Assembly (NCBI GenBank): GCA_001464715.1
Contig: LNDT01000028.1
Location: 1 to 64,000, forward strand
DNA length: 64,000 nt
Direction of reading: 5' to 3'
Source: Bdellovibrionales bacterium Ga0074137
GTDB taxonomy: Bacteria > Bdellovibrionota > Bdellovibrionia > Bdellovibrionales > JAMPXM01
The notes below the pieces were generated by a model. It worked only from the letters and a program-made list of their open reading frames with translations, did no database searches and was not told the origin of the DNA. Position numbers and translations under genes: made by a program. Position 1 is the stretch's first letter. Every line of letters begins with the position of its first letter. Positions 44,321 to 52,488 of this stretch are shown one piece after another.

Positions 44321-46888
44321 CTACAGAAGTCCCAGCAAGGCGCGAAGGCTTTCTCGCTCTTCCGCCGAAGTCGCGTGTCGAATGTCATTCTCGACCAGCG
44401 CCCTCGCAGCCGCTTTTATTTCGCTGGCTCTCTGGAGTGGTTCGAAGGTGGCAATTGTTTGTGCCGCGGCCACTTTTTCAGACGTCGTGTAAGCTTCGCC
44501 TGATGCGCGACCATCGATCAAAATGGTTTCAAGCCAGTCCAACGCTCGCGCTTCGTAGTCGAGGGGGGGCGCAAAGAAAAAGGGCGCCGTCGATGTCCGT
44601 GCAAGAGCTTGAATCTGACGGGCGCGAACTCGCGGAATGAGCGAAACTTCGAAGGTCTGAAGGGCCTGCGTCGTCGCGGCTTTTATTGCGGCTTCTTTTT
44701 GCGCTCGGACTGAGGCGTCGGCCGACTGGTACCACGCGGTTTTCTGGGTCCACTGTGCGGCTTTGTCGCCCACCTTCTCAAAAGCAGCGTGAGTCGCCGG
44801 AGAAAACTTTTCGAGCTTCATCACTTCGTCCATCACGCCGGCAATTCGACTTCGCAATAGAACTGCGTCGAGGCCCGGCGTCAGTGTTCCGGCCCTAAAG
44901 GTCAGAAGACTTCGCAGATTTGTACTTAGCGCAAAATTTAGTCCCTGCGATCCGGCGGAGAAGTAATACTGAATCACACCAAAAAGCTGGTTTCTAAAAA
45001 CCATTTCCTTCTTTTGAAGATCGAGTTCCGTCGCAACGAGCGCGGGATCACCCAAAGTCGTCAATAACTCTTCCGCAGCGGCTGCGAGACTCTTGGTTTT
45101 ACCTAAGGTGGCCGCTGGATCTTGAATCAGCTGAAGTGTCTTTTCAACATAGATCCCCGGATCACGGCCGGCATCGTATCGCAAACACAAAGGGTCGACG
45201 CCACCAGCCCTTGAATCAGCAGCACCATCGTCGCAGAAGGGAACGACAGCATCAGTGGCCGCGATATCTTTTCCTTCATTGTAGAGGGCCGAGATGGCTT
45301 GGCGGTCGTACTCAAGAATGGGGCCGCTGGCGAGATCGATATCATCAAATGCAGCGCCTTCGATGGCGTACTGGCTGTAGTCCATAATCGAAGAAGTAAA
45401 GAGAGAATCTTTTTGATCAGGATCCCACTCGAGTGATCCCTTGAAATTGTGGGCCAGGCCCAATGCGTGGCCGACTTCGTGAAAAAGAACTCCGCGCAAA
45501 AGATCTTTCGAGAACTTTTCAGGGGAGTCACGCATCTCAATTCGAATCGCTGCGTGTTCGCCCTCGCTGAAGCAAGGAACCTGAACGTTACGACCAAGAA
45601 ACTGCGTTTGATCGATCGCCGCTTTCAATGTCTGAGTTCGGTCTTGTGTGAGGCGACCCGTTTCCCAAAACTCCTGGCCGATTTTTACCCACGAGTACGG
45701 AAGATAGATCAGAGAGTGCGATTGGATTCCGGTTTCTGGATCCGAGGCCTGCGACTCGTAAGCCGAGCTCGCATCGGCGACGGAGTCCCAGTTGACGATA
45801 TTGTACCGCGGATCACCGATCTTAACTCCCGCTGGAAGTAGACCTTTGAAGCTGATAAAATCGCGCGCCCACATTTTTTGCGAGTAGCGATTCCATCCTT
45901 CAATTCCAGCTTTGATGGCCGGAAGGAATTCAGGCGGAGTGTTTGGGGTCGCATACCAGTCGATGGTTTGGCCTGGAGCGGGCGGAGAAAAGCGGCTCGC
46001 AACGGCCGTGCGCACACGCCCATCCGGAGTGCTTAACCAAAGTGCGTCCGACAAAAATCCGAAACGAGCGGCCATAGGTTGGATCGATGGATCGTCGTAG
46101 ACGGGCGACACTGCAGGATTCACCAAAGTCTCGCGCGGAAATACGCTTTCCATGAACTCAGCGACTTTTCCATCAGCAAGTTCCACAGAACTTTCAATCA
46201 TCAAATAACTTCCGTCAGAGACGAAGTCGACAGACCGCACCCACGACGCGCGCGCAGGACTCTGTGATCCGAACAGGGCCGACAGTGCTGTCGAAGCCTT
46301 CACAATATCGATTGTGATTTCATTCGCTGTTTGATGAAGAATTGGCCACTCGTGCAAGAGCTGAGTCGGAATGTTCGTTTCAGATTCAAAGCGGTAGCGC
46401 TCTTCCGCAATCAGCTGCAAGCGGTCGCCAAGAATTTGAAATTTCGCAGTCACATGTCCGATGGCAATGGACTGCATGAGCATTCCGTCATCTTCGCCGA
46501 TCGTCGAGTACTGAAGATCAGACCCATAAAGAAACTGACGGTTAAAGATCGCAGCCTTTGCGAAAGTGACACGACTAGAAAGAATTGGACTAACGACGCT
46601 GCTCAACAGAGCGCTCGATTTACCAGGGCTCCCAGAGCGCAGAAGGCGACGCTGCTTAAGCTCGGCCATTTTTTGCGCCGGGCCTCCGGGGCTTGCGATG
46701 GGACGAGATTCGATTTTCAACACAGTCGGTCCCGCCGGTATGACGCGGAAGAAAGACGCTTCTGGTTCATTTCCTTGATTTGGTGAGACCGCATTCGAGC
46801 AAGCACTGGCGCTCACGCCCAGCGCGATCATGAGTGCAAGCTGGCGCGCGCGAATCGTGATCGATCCGTCGTTTGATTTCGTAGACAT
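44321..46888 (-). CDS. Lipoprotein zinc metalloprotease (HExxHxxGxxH)
   Basis: 855 residues from an ATG at 46888 with AAGGGGG upstream. The signal ends in a lipobox-like SASACSN. The metzincin-type zinc motif is HEVGHALGLAHNF (HExxHxxGxxH), and downstream SIMDYSQYA could be the Met-turn. The N-terminal region has GIEGWNRYSQKMWARDFISF and SLIYLPYSWVKIGQEF, typical of large zinc-dependent metalloproteases (DUF5117-type). A likely surface or periplasmic protease. It precedes msrC and the TonB-like gene in an operon; the two translation starts at 46888 and 46940 are 51 bases apart. Confidence 0.88.
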   Translation of the reverse strand: MSTKSNDGSITIRARQLALMIALGVSASACSNAVSPNQGNEPEASFFRVIPAGPTVLKIESRPIASPGGPAQKMAELKQRRLLRSGSPGKSSALLSSVVSPILSSRVTFAKAAIFNRQFLYGSDLQYSTIGEDDGMLMQSIAIGHVTAKFQILGDRLQLIAEERYRFESETNIPTQLLHEWPILHQTANEITIDIVKASTALSALFGSQSPARASWVRSVDFVSDGSYLMIESSVELADGKVAEFMESVFPRETLVNPAVSPVYDDPSIQPMAARFGFLSDALWLSTPDGRVRTAVASRFSPPAPGQTIDWYATPNTPPEFLPAIKAGIEGWNRYSQKMWARDFISFKGLLPAGVKIGDPRYNIVNWDSVADASSAYESQASDPETGIQSHSLIYLPYSWVKIGQEFWETGRLTQDRTQTLKAAIDQTQFLGRNVQVPCFSEGEHAAIRIEMRDSPEKFSKDLLRGVLFHEVGHALGLAHNFKGSLEWDPDQKDSLFTSSIMDYSQYAIEGAAFDDIDLASGPILEYDRQAISALYNEGKDIAATDAVVPFCDDGAADSRAGGVDPLCLRYDAGRDPGIYVEKTLQLIQDPAATLGKTKSLAAAAEELLTTLGDPALVATELDLQKKEMVFRNQLFGVIQYYFSAGSQGLNFALSTNLRSLLTFRAGTLTPGLDAVLLRSRIAGVMDEVMKLEKFSPATHAAFEKVGDKAAQWTQKTAWYQSADASVRAQKEAAIKAATTQALQTFEVSLIPRVRARQIQALARTSTAPFFFAPPLDYEARALDWLETILIDGRASGEAYTTSEKVAAAQTIATFEPLQRASEIKAAARALVENDIRHATSAEERESLRALLGLL

Positions 46889-46939
46889 TGGGCCCCCCCT
46901 TGAAATTTGGAAAAATGACAATCCTACTGGAGGCCGAAA

Positions 46940-47707
46940 ATGTCGACTGAACTTTCGTTGTTCAATAGCGGATGTGCTTGCTTCGCTGGGCTCCAGGTTC
47001 TAACTATCTGCGACATGCAATCCACATCGATTCAGACCCTATTAAGTGTTCCGGTCGGCCAACGCGGCGACGCTTGGGAATCCGATTTTTTACGCGAGCT
47101 ACCAAAAGCGTCTGTGCGAATCGTGAACGATACAGCAGTTGCCGGTCCCGACGGTTGGCCCTATTTGTTGCTAGCGACAGATCTGGCTCCCGGGGCAGAC
47201 GCACCCGTCGACGCGGACCGGATAGATTCTTTCGTCAATGTCGCTCAGTGGATTGCGACACGCGGCCTTGGCCTTGTTCTTAATCCAGAAAAAGCGATGC
47301 CGGATTTCGTTATGACTTACGGAATGGTTTGGAACTTTCGCGAGCGCGGCGAGTTTTTGACGTTGCCAGAAAAATCTGCGGGCGAAAAGTCAGCAGGCGG
47401 TCCTATCGAAATTCGCGACGGACAGCAACTCCATGCGGGCGCGCCCAGCTTGGCTTACTTGCCACAAGATGTGCGCTCGGTTCTTCGCGAGTTTTTGAAA
47501 CGGCAGCGGGTTTTTGAACCGCGTGTACTGATGATCAGTACAGACAATCAAATCACGTGGGACTTAGCATTTTCACTGGAATCTTTGGGTTCGCCGCCAG
47601 CATCAGAGCATGCGGGAATAGCGGAAGCCATTTCGTGGTTCTTGCCTGCACATTATTCGGTGGCACTCATCAATGAGAGTTCAGTGCCCGGGTTTTCCGC
47701 GCTCTAA
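46940..47707 (+). CDS. Protein of unknown function
   Basis: 255 residues, soluble. GGAGG lies 6 bases before the ATG. Recognisable stretches are GPDGWPYLLLATD, DSFVNVAQWIATRGLGLVLN, TYGMVWNFRERGEFL and HYSVALINE. No signal peptide or membrane segment is seen. It is convergent with the PilZ-like gene, overlapping it by 4 bases. Family not recognised. Confidence 0.68.
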   Translation: MSTELSLFNSGCACFAGLQVLTICDMQSTSIQTLLSVPVGQRGDAWESDFLRELPKASVRIVNDTAVAGPDGWPYLLLATDLAPGADAPVDADRIDSFVNVAQWIATRGLGLVLNPEKAMPDFVMTYGMVWNFRERGEFLTLPEKSAGEKSAGGPIEIRDGQQLHAGAPSLAYLPQDVRSVLREFLKRQRVFEPRVLMISTDNQITWDLAFSLESLGSPPASEHAGIAEAISWFLPAHYSVALINESSVPGFSAL

Positions 47708-48312
47708 AATCCGCCCGGCTTTGGCAAAAGCTCAAGCAGGCATTCGCGCCAGTATTCTGGAGCATCTTCCCTAAAATCAATCGCAATTTGCCAGCGGTCT
47801 TTGGACACTCGATGAGTTCGAGTGATTGTTCCGCCAACTTCAAGGTTCATATCGTCGATCATTAAGTAGACTCTGTCGCCTTCCAAAGCCTGAAGCGAGA
47901 GCGAATCGCGAAAGGCCTTTGGAGCAAGTCCGCGGCGTTCAATTTCAATAAGAAAACCGGTCGTTGACGCTTCGACGAGCCAGCCTTGTCGAGCCAGTAG
48001 AGTCATGTGATCAATCGAGGTCAGTCCTCGAATCGATAAGGGTTCAAGATTCTCACGCAAAGCGCGGTTCGGGTTCGGTGCCTTCGCCGTCTTTTGAGTT
48101 CCTGATTTGTCGTTGGCCACAGCGTTACTCCTGCCCGAGTCCTTGATGGTCTCAAAAGACTTTTCGGATTGGCTTCGACCTAAGTTGAGCAAAGAGTTGT
48201 TTCGAGTGTGAAAAGTCGGGTTTTTAATGTCTCGAAACGAGACGATCCACGTAGGCCAGCGTGGCAACCAATCCCTTCGTTTGAACGTCAAAAAATTCGC
48301 CACTGATTTCAA
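47704..48312 (-). CDS. PilZ-like domain protein
   Basis: 202 residues. The C-terminal half (about 95-200) resembles a PilZ fold: ASTTGFLIEIERRG, GDRVYLMIDDM, VGGTITRTHRVSKDRWQIAIDF. The N-terminal RxxxR and [D/N]xSxxG c-di-GMP motifs are not clearly present (STTG takes the latter position), so binding is uncertain. The start is uncertain too: the ATG at 48312 overlaps the PPTase gene by 89 bases, and a TTG at 48192 is possible. It is the last gene of the dnaX operon. Confidence 0.6.
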   Translation of the reverse strand: MKSVANFLTFKRRDWLPRWPTWIVSFRDIKNPTFHTRNNSLLNLGRSQSEKSFETIKDSGRSNAVANDKSGTQKTAKAPNPNRALRENLEPLSIRGLTSIDHMTLLARQGWLVEASTTGFLIEIERRGLAPKAFRDSLSLQALEGDRVYLMIDDMNLEVGGTITRTHRVSKDRWQIAIDFREDAPEYWRECLLELLPKPGGF

Positions 48313-48865
48313 GAGCCGAATTCGGCCCTTCGCACTGGGCCCGAAATTTTTTTAGAACTCGATCGAGGGAGATCAGCTCGACATTGCTGTAGTGCGAAGA
48401 TTGGTTTCGAAAGGTTGAACCGCAAACCTTGATGGAGGCTTCTTTGGCGCACCAGAAATAGGCGCGAAGAAGGGGAGCGTCCACGTCAAAGGGGCTATGT
48501 CCCGCAAGAGCTGCCAGGATTTTCTTTTCTCCCTCAAAAGCAGCCACTCGTTGAACCACAGGAAGAGTCAGACGAGATGCGATCTCAAGGTCTAAGCCGA
48601 TGGCATCGGAATTTGGCTTTATCGCAAAACCGCCAATGTCAGGACAATGAGAGACGCTAATTCCCCAAGTATCGATTCTTGGTGGAGCCGACAGATCGGC
48701 CAAGGAACTCAGAGCTTCGGCTGGGACAGTCAATCCAAGTGCGTCGCTTTCAAGTTCAATTTGCTTTCGAAGGGTGGAACGGATTCGGGCGCGGTGGTCC
48801 GGCGTGAGTGAGCCAAAATCTTTCGAGACAAAGACGGTGGCGCCGCCGACGCGATAGATATCCAT
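48224..48865 (-). CDS. 4'-phosphopantetheinyl transferase
   Basis: A 213-residue enzyme that activates acyl or peptidyl carrier proteins. Sfp-type motifs are visible: TWGISVSHCPDIGGFAI, IGLDLEIASRL and YFWCAKEASIKV. The GxDxE and KE(A/S)xxK residues that bind Mg and CoA are intact. It starts 6 bases after nadA in a tightly packed operon. It may serve ACP, since holo-ACP synthase is not in this window. Confidence 0.86.
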   Translation of the reverse strand: MDIYRVGGATVFVSKDFGSLTPDHRARIRSTLRKQIELESDALGLTVPAEALSSLADLSAPPRIDTWGISVSHCPDIGGFAIKPNSDAIGLDLEIASRLTLPVVQRVAAFEGEKKILAALAGHSPFDVDAPLLRAYFWCAKEASIKVCGSTFRNQSSHYSNVELISLDRVLKKFRAQCEGPNSALEISGEFFDVQTKGLVATLAYVDRLVSRH

Positions 48866-48871
48866 AAAATT

Positions 48872-49858
48872 TTAAAAGAGCTTCGGATCTTTAAAGCGAT
48901 CCGGCCAATCGACGGCGCGTCCGTCTGTGAGCGCCATCATTCGGTCGAGAGAAACGCGCGCATGTTTTTGAATGTGAGTGGGCACGCTGACTTCTGGCGA
49001 GAGGTCTCGAAGAGCGTTGCGAATCTTTTCGAGGGTGTTCATTTTCATAAAAGGACATTCGTTGCACGCGCAAGAACCCTCCGCAGGGGCCTGAATGAGG
49101 GTGGCGTCGGGTCGCGCCTTCTGCATCTGATGAAGAATCCCATTTTCAGTCGCAACGATGAACTGGGAAACGACTTTGTTGTTTTTCACTTCTTCAAGAA
49201 GGCGCGACGTTGATCCGATGACTTGGGCTTGCGCAAGGATCCCGTCATCGCACTCGGGGTGTGCGATGACCAAGGCGTTAGGATACTTCAGGCGAAGCTC
49301 TTGAAGCCGGCGCTCGGAAAACAAAACGTGCACTTCGCAAGCACCGGGCCAGATCGTCATTTCGCGACCCAGTTTTTTAGCGACGTAGCGTCCAAGGTTT
49401 CGGTCGGGTCCAAATAAAATTTCTCGATCTTTTGGGATAGCGGCGACGATTTTTTCAACGTTGCTTGATGTGACGCAGACGTCGGTGATCGCTTTGACCT
49501 CGGCACTTGAATTCACATATGTGAGGCAAAGCGCTTCGGGCTTGGCCAAGCGCCACGCTAAGTACTTCGCGTAGGGCGAGTGATCGACCAGTGAGCAGCC
49601 GGCCGCGAGATCGGGAACGAGGACCTTTTTTTCTGGAGACAGAAGCTTCACACTCTCAGCCATGAAAACGACACCGGCCATCAGCACGACAGGATTCTTC
49701 GCTTTTTCTCCCCACTGTGCGAGAGCGAGGGAATCGCCGACGTGGTCAGCGATGTCTTGGATGGCTCCGTCCTCGTAGAAATGAGCGAGAATCAGAGCGC
49801 CATGTTGGGCTTTCAGTTCCGCGATTTCTTTTTTGAGGTCGAAGAGGTGACTTGCCAT
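48872..49858 (-). CDS. nadA: Quinolinate synthase A
   Basis: A 328-residue [4Fe-4S] enzyme making quinolinate for NAD. The three cluster Cys are in AAGCSLVDHS, GACEVHVLF and CNECPFMKM. LILAHFYEDGAIQDIADHVG is the typical N-terminal active-site segment (LAHxY usual). It starts immediately after the ilvE stop. nadB and nadC are not in the window. Confidence 0.95.
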   Translation of the reverse strand: MASHLFDLKKEIAELKAQHGALILAHFYEDGAIQDIADHVGDSLALAQWGEKAKNPVVLMAGVVFMAESVKLLSPEKKVLVPDLAAGCSLVDHSPYAKYLAWRLAKPEALCLTYVNSSAEVKAITDVCVTSSNVEKIVAAIPKDREILFGPDRNLGRYVAKKLGREMTIWPGACEVHVLFSERRLQELRLKYPNALVIAHPECDDGILAQAQVIGSTSRLLEEVKNNKVVSQFIVATENGILHQMQKARPDATLIQAPAEGSCACNECPFMKMNTLEKIRNALRDLSPEVSVPTHIQKHARVSLDRMMALTDGRAVDWPDRFKDPKLF

Positions 49859-50950
49859 TTACGTCTCGATTGGCAGCGTCCAGCCCCAAGGATCTTCCGC
49901 GCGCCCGTACTGAATATCTGTGAGGCGCTTCAAAAGCTTCGCCGACACGGGTCCCACGCGACCATTTCCGACGACGATTTTCTCGCCCTTGATGCCCAGA
50001 GAATCGACCGGAGAGATGCTGGCCGCTGTTCCCGTACCAAAGACTTCTTCCAAGGTTCCTTTTTTTGCGGCGTCTTGGATTTCATCGAGGCTTATAGGTC
50101 TTTGCTCGGCGGTCAAATTCTCAGAATCGAGAATCTGAAGAATCGAATCGCGGGTCACGCCCGGAAGAATTGTGCCGTCGAGCGGTGGAGTGATAATTTT
50201 GCCGTTCATCTTAAAGAAGACATTCATTGTGCCCACTTCTTCAATGTAGCGCCGGTGAGTGGCGTCGAGCCAAAGAACTTGCGCATAGCCCTCAGACTTC
50301 GCCTCAAGAGCTGCTTTTAAACTGGCGGCATAGTTGCCACCTGTCTTCGCCGCTCCAATGCCGCCAGGAGCCGCTCGAACAAATTCAGTCTCGACTTTGA
50401 TTTTCACAGTGTCCGCACCTTCGCCATAGTAAGAACCCACGGGCGAACCGATGACATAAAATAAAAAGTCATTCGATGGACGAACGCCCAAGAAAGGCTC
50501 TGTACCGATCAGTGTCGGTCGCAAGTAGAAGGCGCAGCCAGGTTCTTTCGGGATCCAGCGCGATTCGGTTTTGCAGAAGGCCGTCAGCATTTCTAAGAAA
50601 AGATCCAGTTCAGGCGCGATCATGCAGAGGCGCTCGGCCCCATTTCGCATGCGCTTCCAATTCATCTCGGGTCGAAAGAGTCGAACTTTGCCATCATCCC
50701 CACGGTAAGCTTTAAGTCCTTCGAACAATTCTTGCCCGTAATGAAGAACCGCGGCGCCCGGATCGAGGGGAATGGGTCCGTACGGCACGATGCGAGCCGA
50801 ATTCCACGAACGCGCTGTTTCTGTCGCGTCTGATTTCGAGAAATCAGCCAAGGCCATGTGATCAGAAAAAAACCGGCCGAAGCCAAAATCTTTAGCAGCA
50901 GGAATCGTTTTCGCAGACTTTGTTTTCTCAACGGTGATCGATGGTTTCAC
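49859..50950 (-). CDS. ilvE: Branched-chain amino acid aminotransferase
   Basis: A 363-residue fold-type IV PLP enzyme, of the length and type of the bacterial/eukaryotic BCAT2 group. Features: LHYGQELFEGLKAYRGDDG, FYLRPTLIGTEPFLGV, the PLP Lys in GGIGAAKTGGNYAASL, VLWLDATHRRYIEEVGTMN, and the C-terminal EVFGTGTAASISPVDSLG. The ATG overlaps the mglA stop (ATGA). Confidence 0.95.
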   Translation of the reverse strand: MKPSITVEKTKSAKTIPAAKDFGFGRFFSDHMALADFSKSDATETARSWNSARIVPYGPIPLDPGAAVLHYGQELFEGLKAYRGDDGKVRLFRPEMNWKRMRNGAERLCMIAPELDLFLEMLTAFCKTESRWIPKEPGCAFYLRPTLIGTEPFLGVRPSNDFLFYVIGSPVGSYYGEGADTVKIKVETEFVRAAPGGIGAAKTGGNYAASLKAALEAKSEGYAQVLWLDATHRRYIEEVGTMNVFFKMNGKIITPPLDGTILPGVTRDSILQILDSENLTAEQRPISLDEIQDAAKKGTLEEVFGTGTAASISPVDSLGIKGEKIVVGNGRVGPVSAKLLKRLTDIQYGRAEDPWGWTLPIET

Positions 50951-51537
50951 AGTTCACCGCCTTTGAGAGTGGTAACGATAGTTTTAGAGATTGTTCTTAG
51001 AGTCTCCATAACGCCTTTACCGGAGCTTGCGATGGCTTCAAAGTCCGGCGCATTCACGCGGTTCAGCGACGCACGCATTTCGGCAAGAGGAGTGACGTTG
51101 GGAAGATCTCGTTTGTTGTACTGTATGACGAGCGGTACGCGGCGAATATCATAGCCCTGCTGATCCAGATTTTTTTCTAGATTGCGCAAAGCTTCGAGAT
51201 TTTCTTCCATACGCTCCATCTGTGAGTCGGCGACGAATACGACGCCGTCGAGACCCTTCATAATGAGCTTTCGGCTGGCATCGTAAACGACTTGTCCGGG
51301 CACAGTGTAAAGGTGGAACCGAGTTTTGAGTCCGCGAATTTCGCCGACATCCATCGGCAGAAAATCAAAGAAAAGTGTTCGTTCTGTGTTTGCGTTGAAG
51401 GCCTGCATTTGTGTTTCGCCCTGGCCGGTCGTGCGCGAATAAACCCACTGAACGTTCGTCGTTTTTCCGCCCAGCGATGGTCCATAATAAACAAGCTTAC
51501 AGTGAATCTCGCGCGCTTCTTGATTGATGAACGCCAT
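50947..51537 (-). CDS. mglA: MglA-like Ras-family GTPase
   Basis: A 196-residue small GTPase. The P-loop GPSLGGKTT is at residues 19-27, switch-type TVPGQVVYDASRK follows the usual DxxG place (PGQ, as in MglA rather than DTAGQ), and YNKRDLPN is the NKxD base-specificity motif. In Myxococcus, MglA sets cell polarity and gliding; in Bdellovibrio bacteriovorus it is required for normal invasion. It overlaps recR by one base and ilvE by four. No MglB or RomR gene is in the window. Confidence 0.92.
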   Translation of the reverse strand: MAFINQEAREIHCKLVYYGPSLGGKTTNVQWVYSRTTGQGETQMQAFNANTERTLFFDFLPMDVGEIRGLKTRFHLYTVPGQVVYDASRKLIMKGLDGVVFVADSQMERMEENLEALRNLEKNLDQQGYDIRRVPLVIQYNKRDLPNVTPLAEMRASLNRVNAPDFEAIASSGKGVMETLRTISKTIVTTLKGGEL

Positions 51538-52136
51538 TAAAGTTCCACTCGATTCTCAAGGGCTCGACCCAGCGTTCTGTCGTCGACATAATCAATGTCG
51601 CTTCCCAACGGAACACCGCTCGCGATCCTTGTCACTTTGAGTCCACGAGCGCTTAAGACTTTCGCAAGATAAAGCACGGTGGTATCGCCCTCGAGATCGG
51701 GATCGAGCGCCAAAATAACTTCCGTTACTTTGGCCGGTGCCTCGATGCGCTCAAGGAGTTCGCGGATTTTCAAATCGTCGGGTCCAATATTGTCGAGCGG
51801 AGAAATTGCTCCGTGAAGAACGTGATAGCGGCCGCGAAATGCGCCCGAGCTTTCGACACGCACGATGTCCGAAGGCTCCTCGACAATGCACAGAAGGTCG
51901 TCGCGCCGTGAGTGGTCGGCGCAGTAGCGACACATCGCAGGTTCATCTGTGTACGAAAAACACTGCGTGCATAAATGAACTGATTCACGCACAGCGATCA
52001 GCGCCTCTTGAAGACCTGTCGAGAGATCGGGTTCGCGTAGGATTTGGTAGGCAAGTCGTTGCGCCGTCTTTGGTCCAATGCCGGGGAGACGGTTCAGCTG
52101 GTGAACGAGTCGCTCGAGAGCTCCGATTCGAAGCAT
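51537..52136 (-). CDS. recR: Recombination mediator protein RecR
   Basis: 199 residues: N-terminal HhH (LNRLPGIGPKTAQRLAYQIL), a C4 zinc finger (CTQCFSYTDEPAMCRYC), a Toprim domain (LLCIVEEPSDIV), and the C-terminal RecR tail (IASGVPLGSDIDYVDDRTL). It loads RecA with RecF/RecO in gap repair. It shares one base with ybaB and one with mglA. Confidence 0.96.
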   Translation of the reverse strand: MLRIGALERLVHQLNRLPGIGPKTAQRLAYQILREPDLSTGLQEALIAVRESVHLCTQCFSYTDEPAMCRYCADHSRRDDLLCIVEEPSDIVRVESSGAFRGRYHVLHGAISPLDNIGPDDLKIRELLERIEAPAKVTEVILALDPDLEGDTTVLYLAKVLSARGLKVTRIASGVPLGSDIDYVDDRTLGRALENRVEL

Positions 52137-52471
52137 TAGAACATTCCTGAGAGGCCAAGGCCGCCAGTGATTTTTTCCATTTCAGCGGCTTGAGTGTCTT
52201 TGGATTTTTTAAGCGCATCGTTCACGGCGCCGACGATCATGTCCTGCAACATTTCAACATCACCAGCGGCGTCAGGAGAAATAACGATCGACACGAGTTT
52301 CGACTCGCCCTTCATTTTTGCAGTGACGGCGCCACCGCCTGAAGTTCCTTCGTACTCGCGCTCATTGAGTTCCTCTTGCAGCTTTTTGATTTTCGCCTGC
52401 ATCTGGTTGGCTTGACGCATGATATTTTGCATTCCGCCACCACCGAACCCGCCTCCGCCACGACCTTTCAT
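52136..52471 (-). CDS. YbaB/EbfC family nucleoid-associated protein
   Basis: A 111-residue DNA-binding homodimer. Core motifs: NQMQAKIKKLQEELNERE, GGGAVTAKMKGESKLVSIVI, DMIVGAVNDALKKS. A Gly/Met-rich N-terminus (MKGRGGGGFGGGGMQNIMRQ) precedes it. It is conserved between dnaX and recR in most bacteria, as here. Confidence 0.95.
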   Translation of the reverse strand: MKGRGGGGFGGGGMQNIMRQANQMQAKIKKLQEELNEREYEGTSGGGAVTAKMKGESKLVSIVISPDAAGDVEMLQDMIVGAVNDALKKSKDTQAAEMEKITGGLGLSGMF

Positions 52472-52488
52472 ATCTGAATCCCCTCTTA

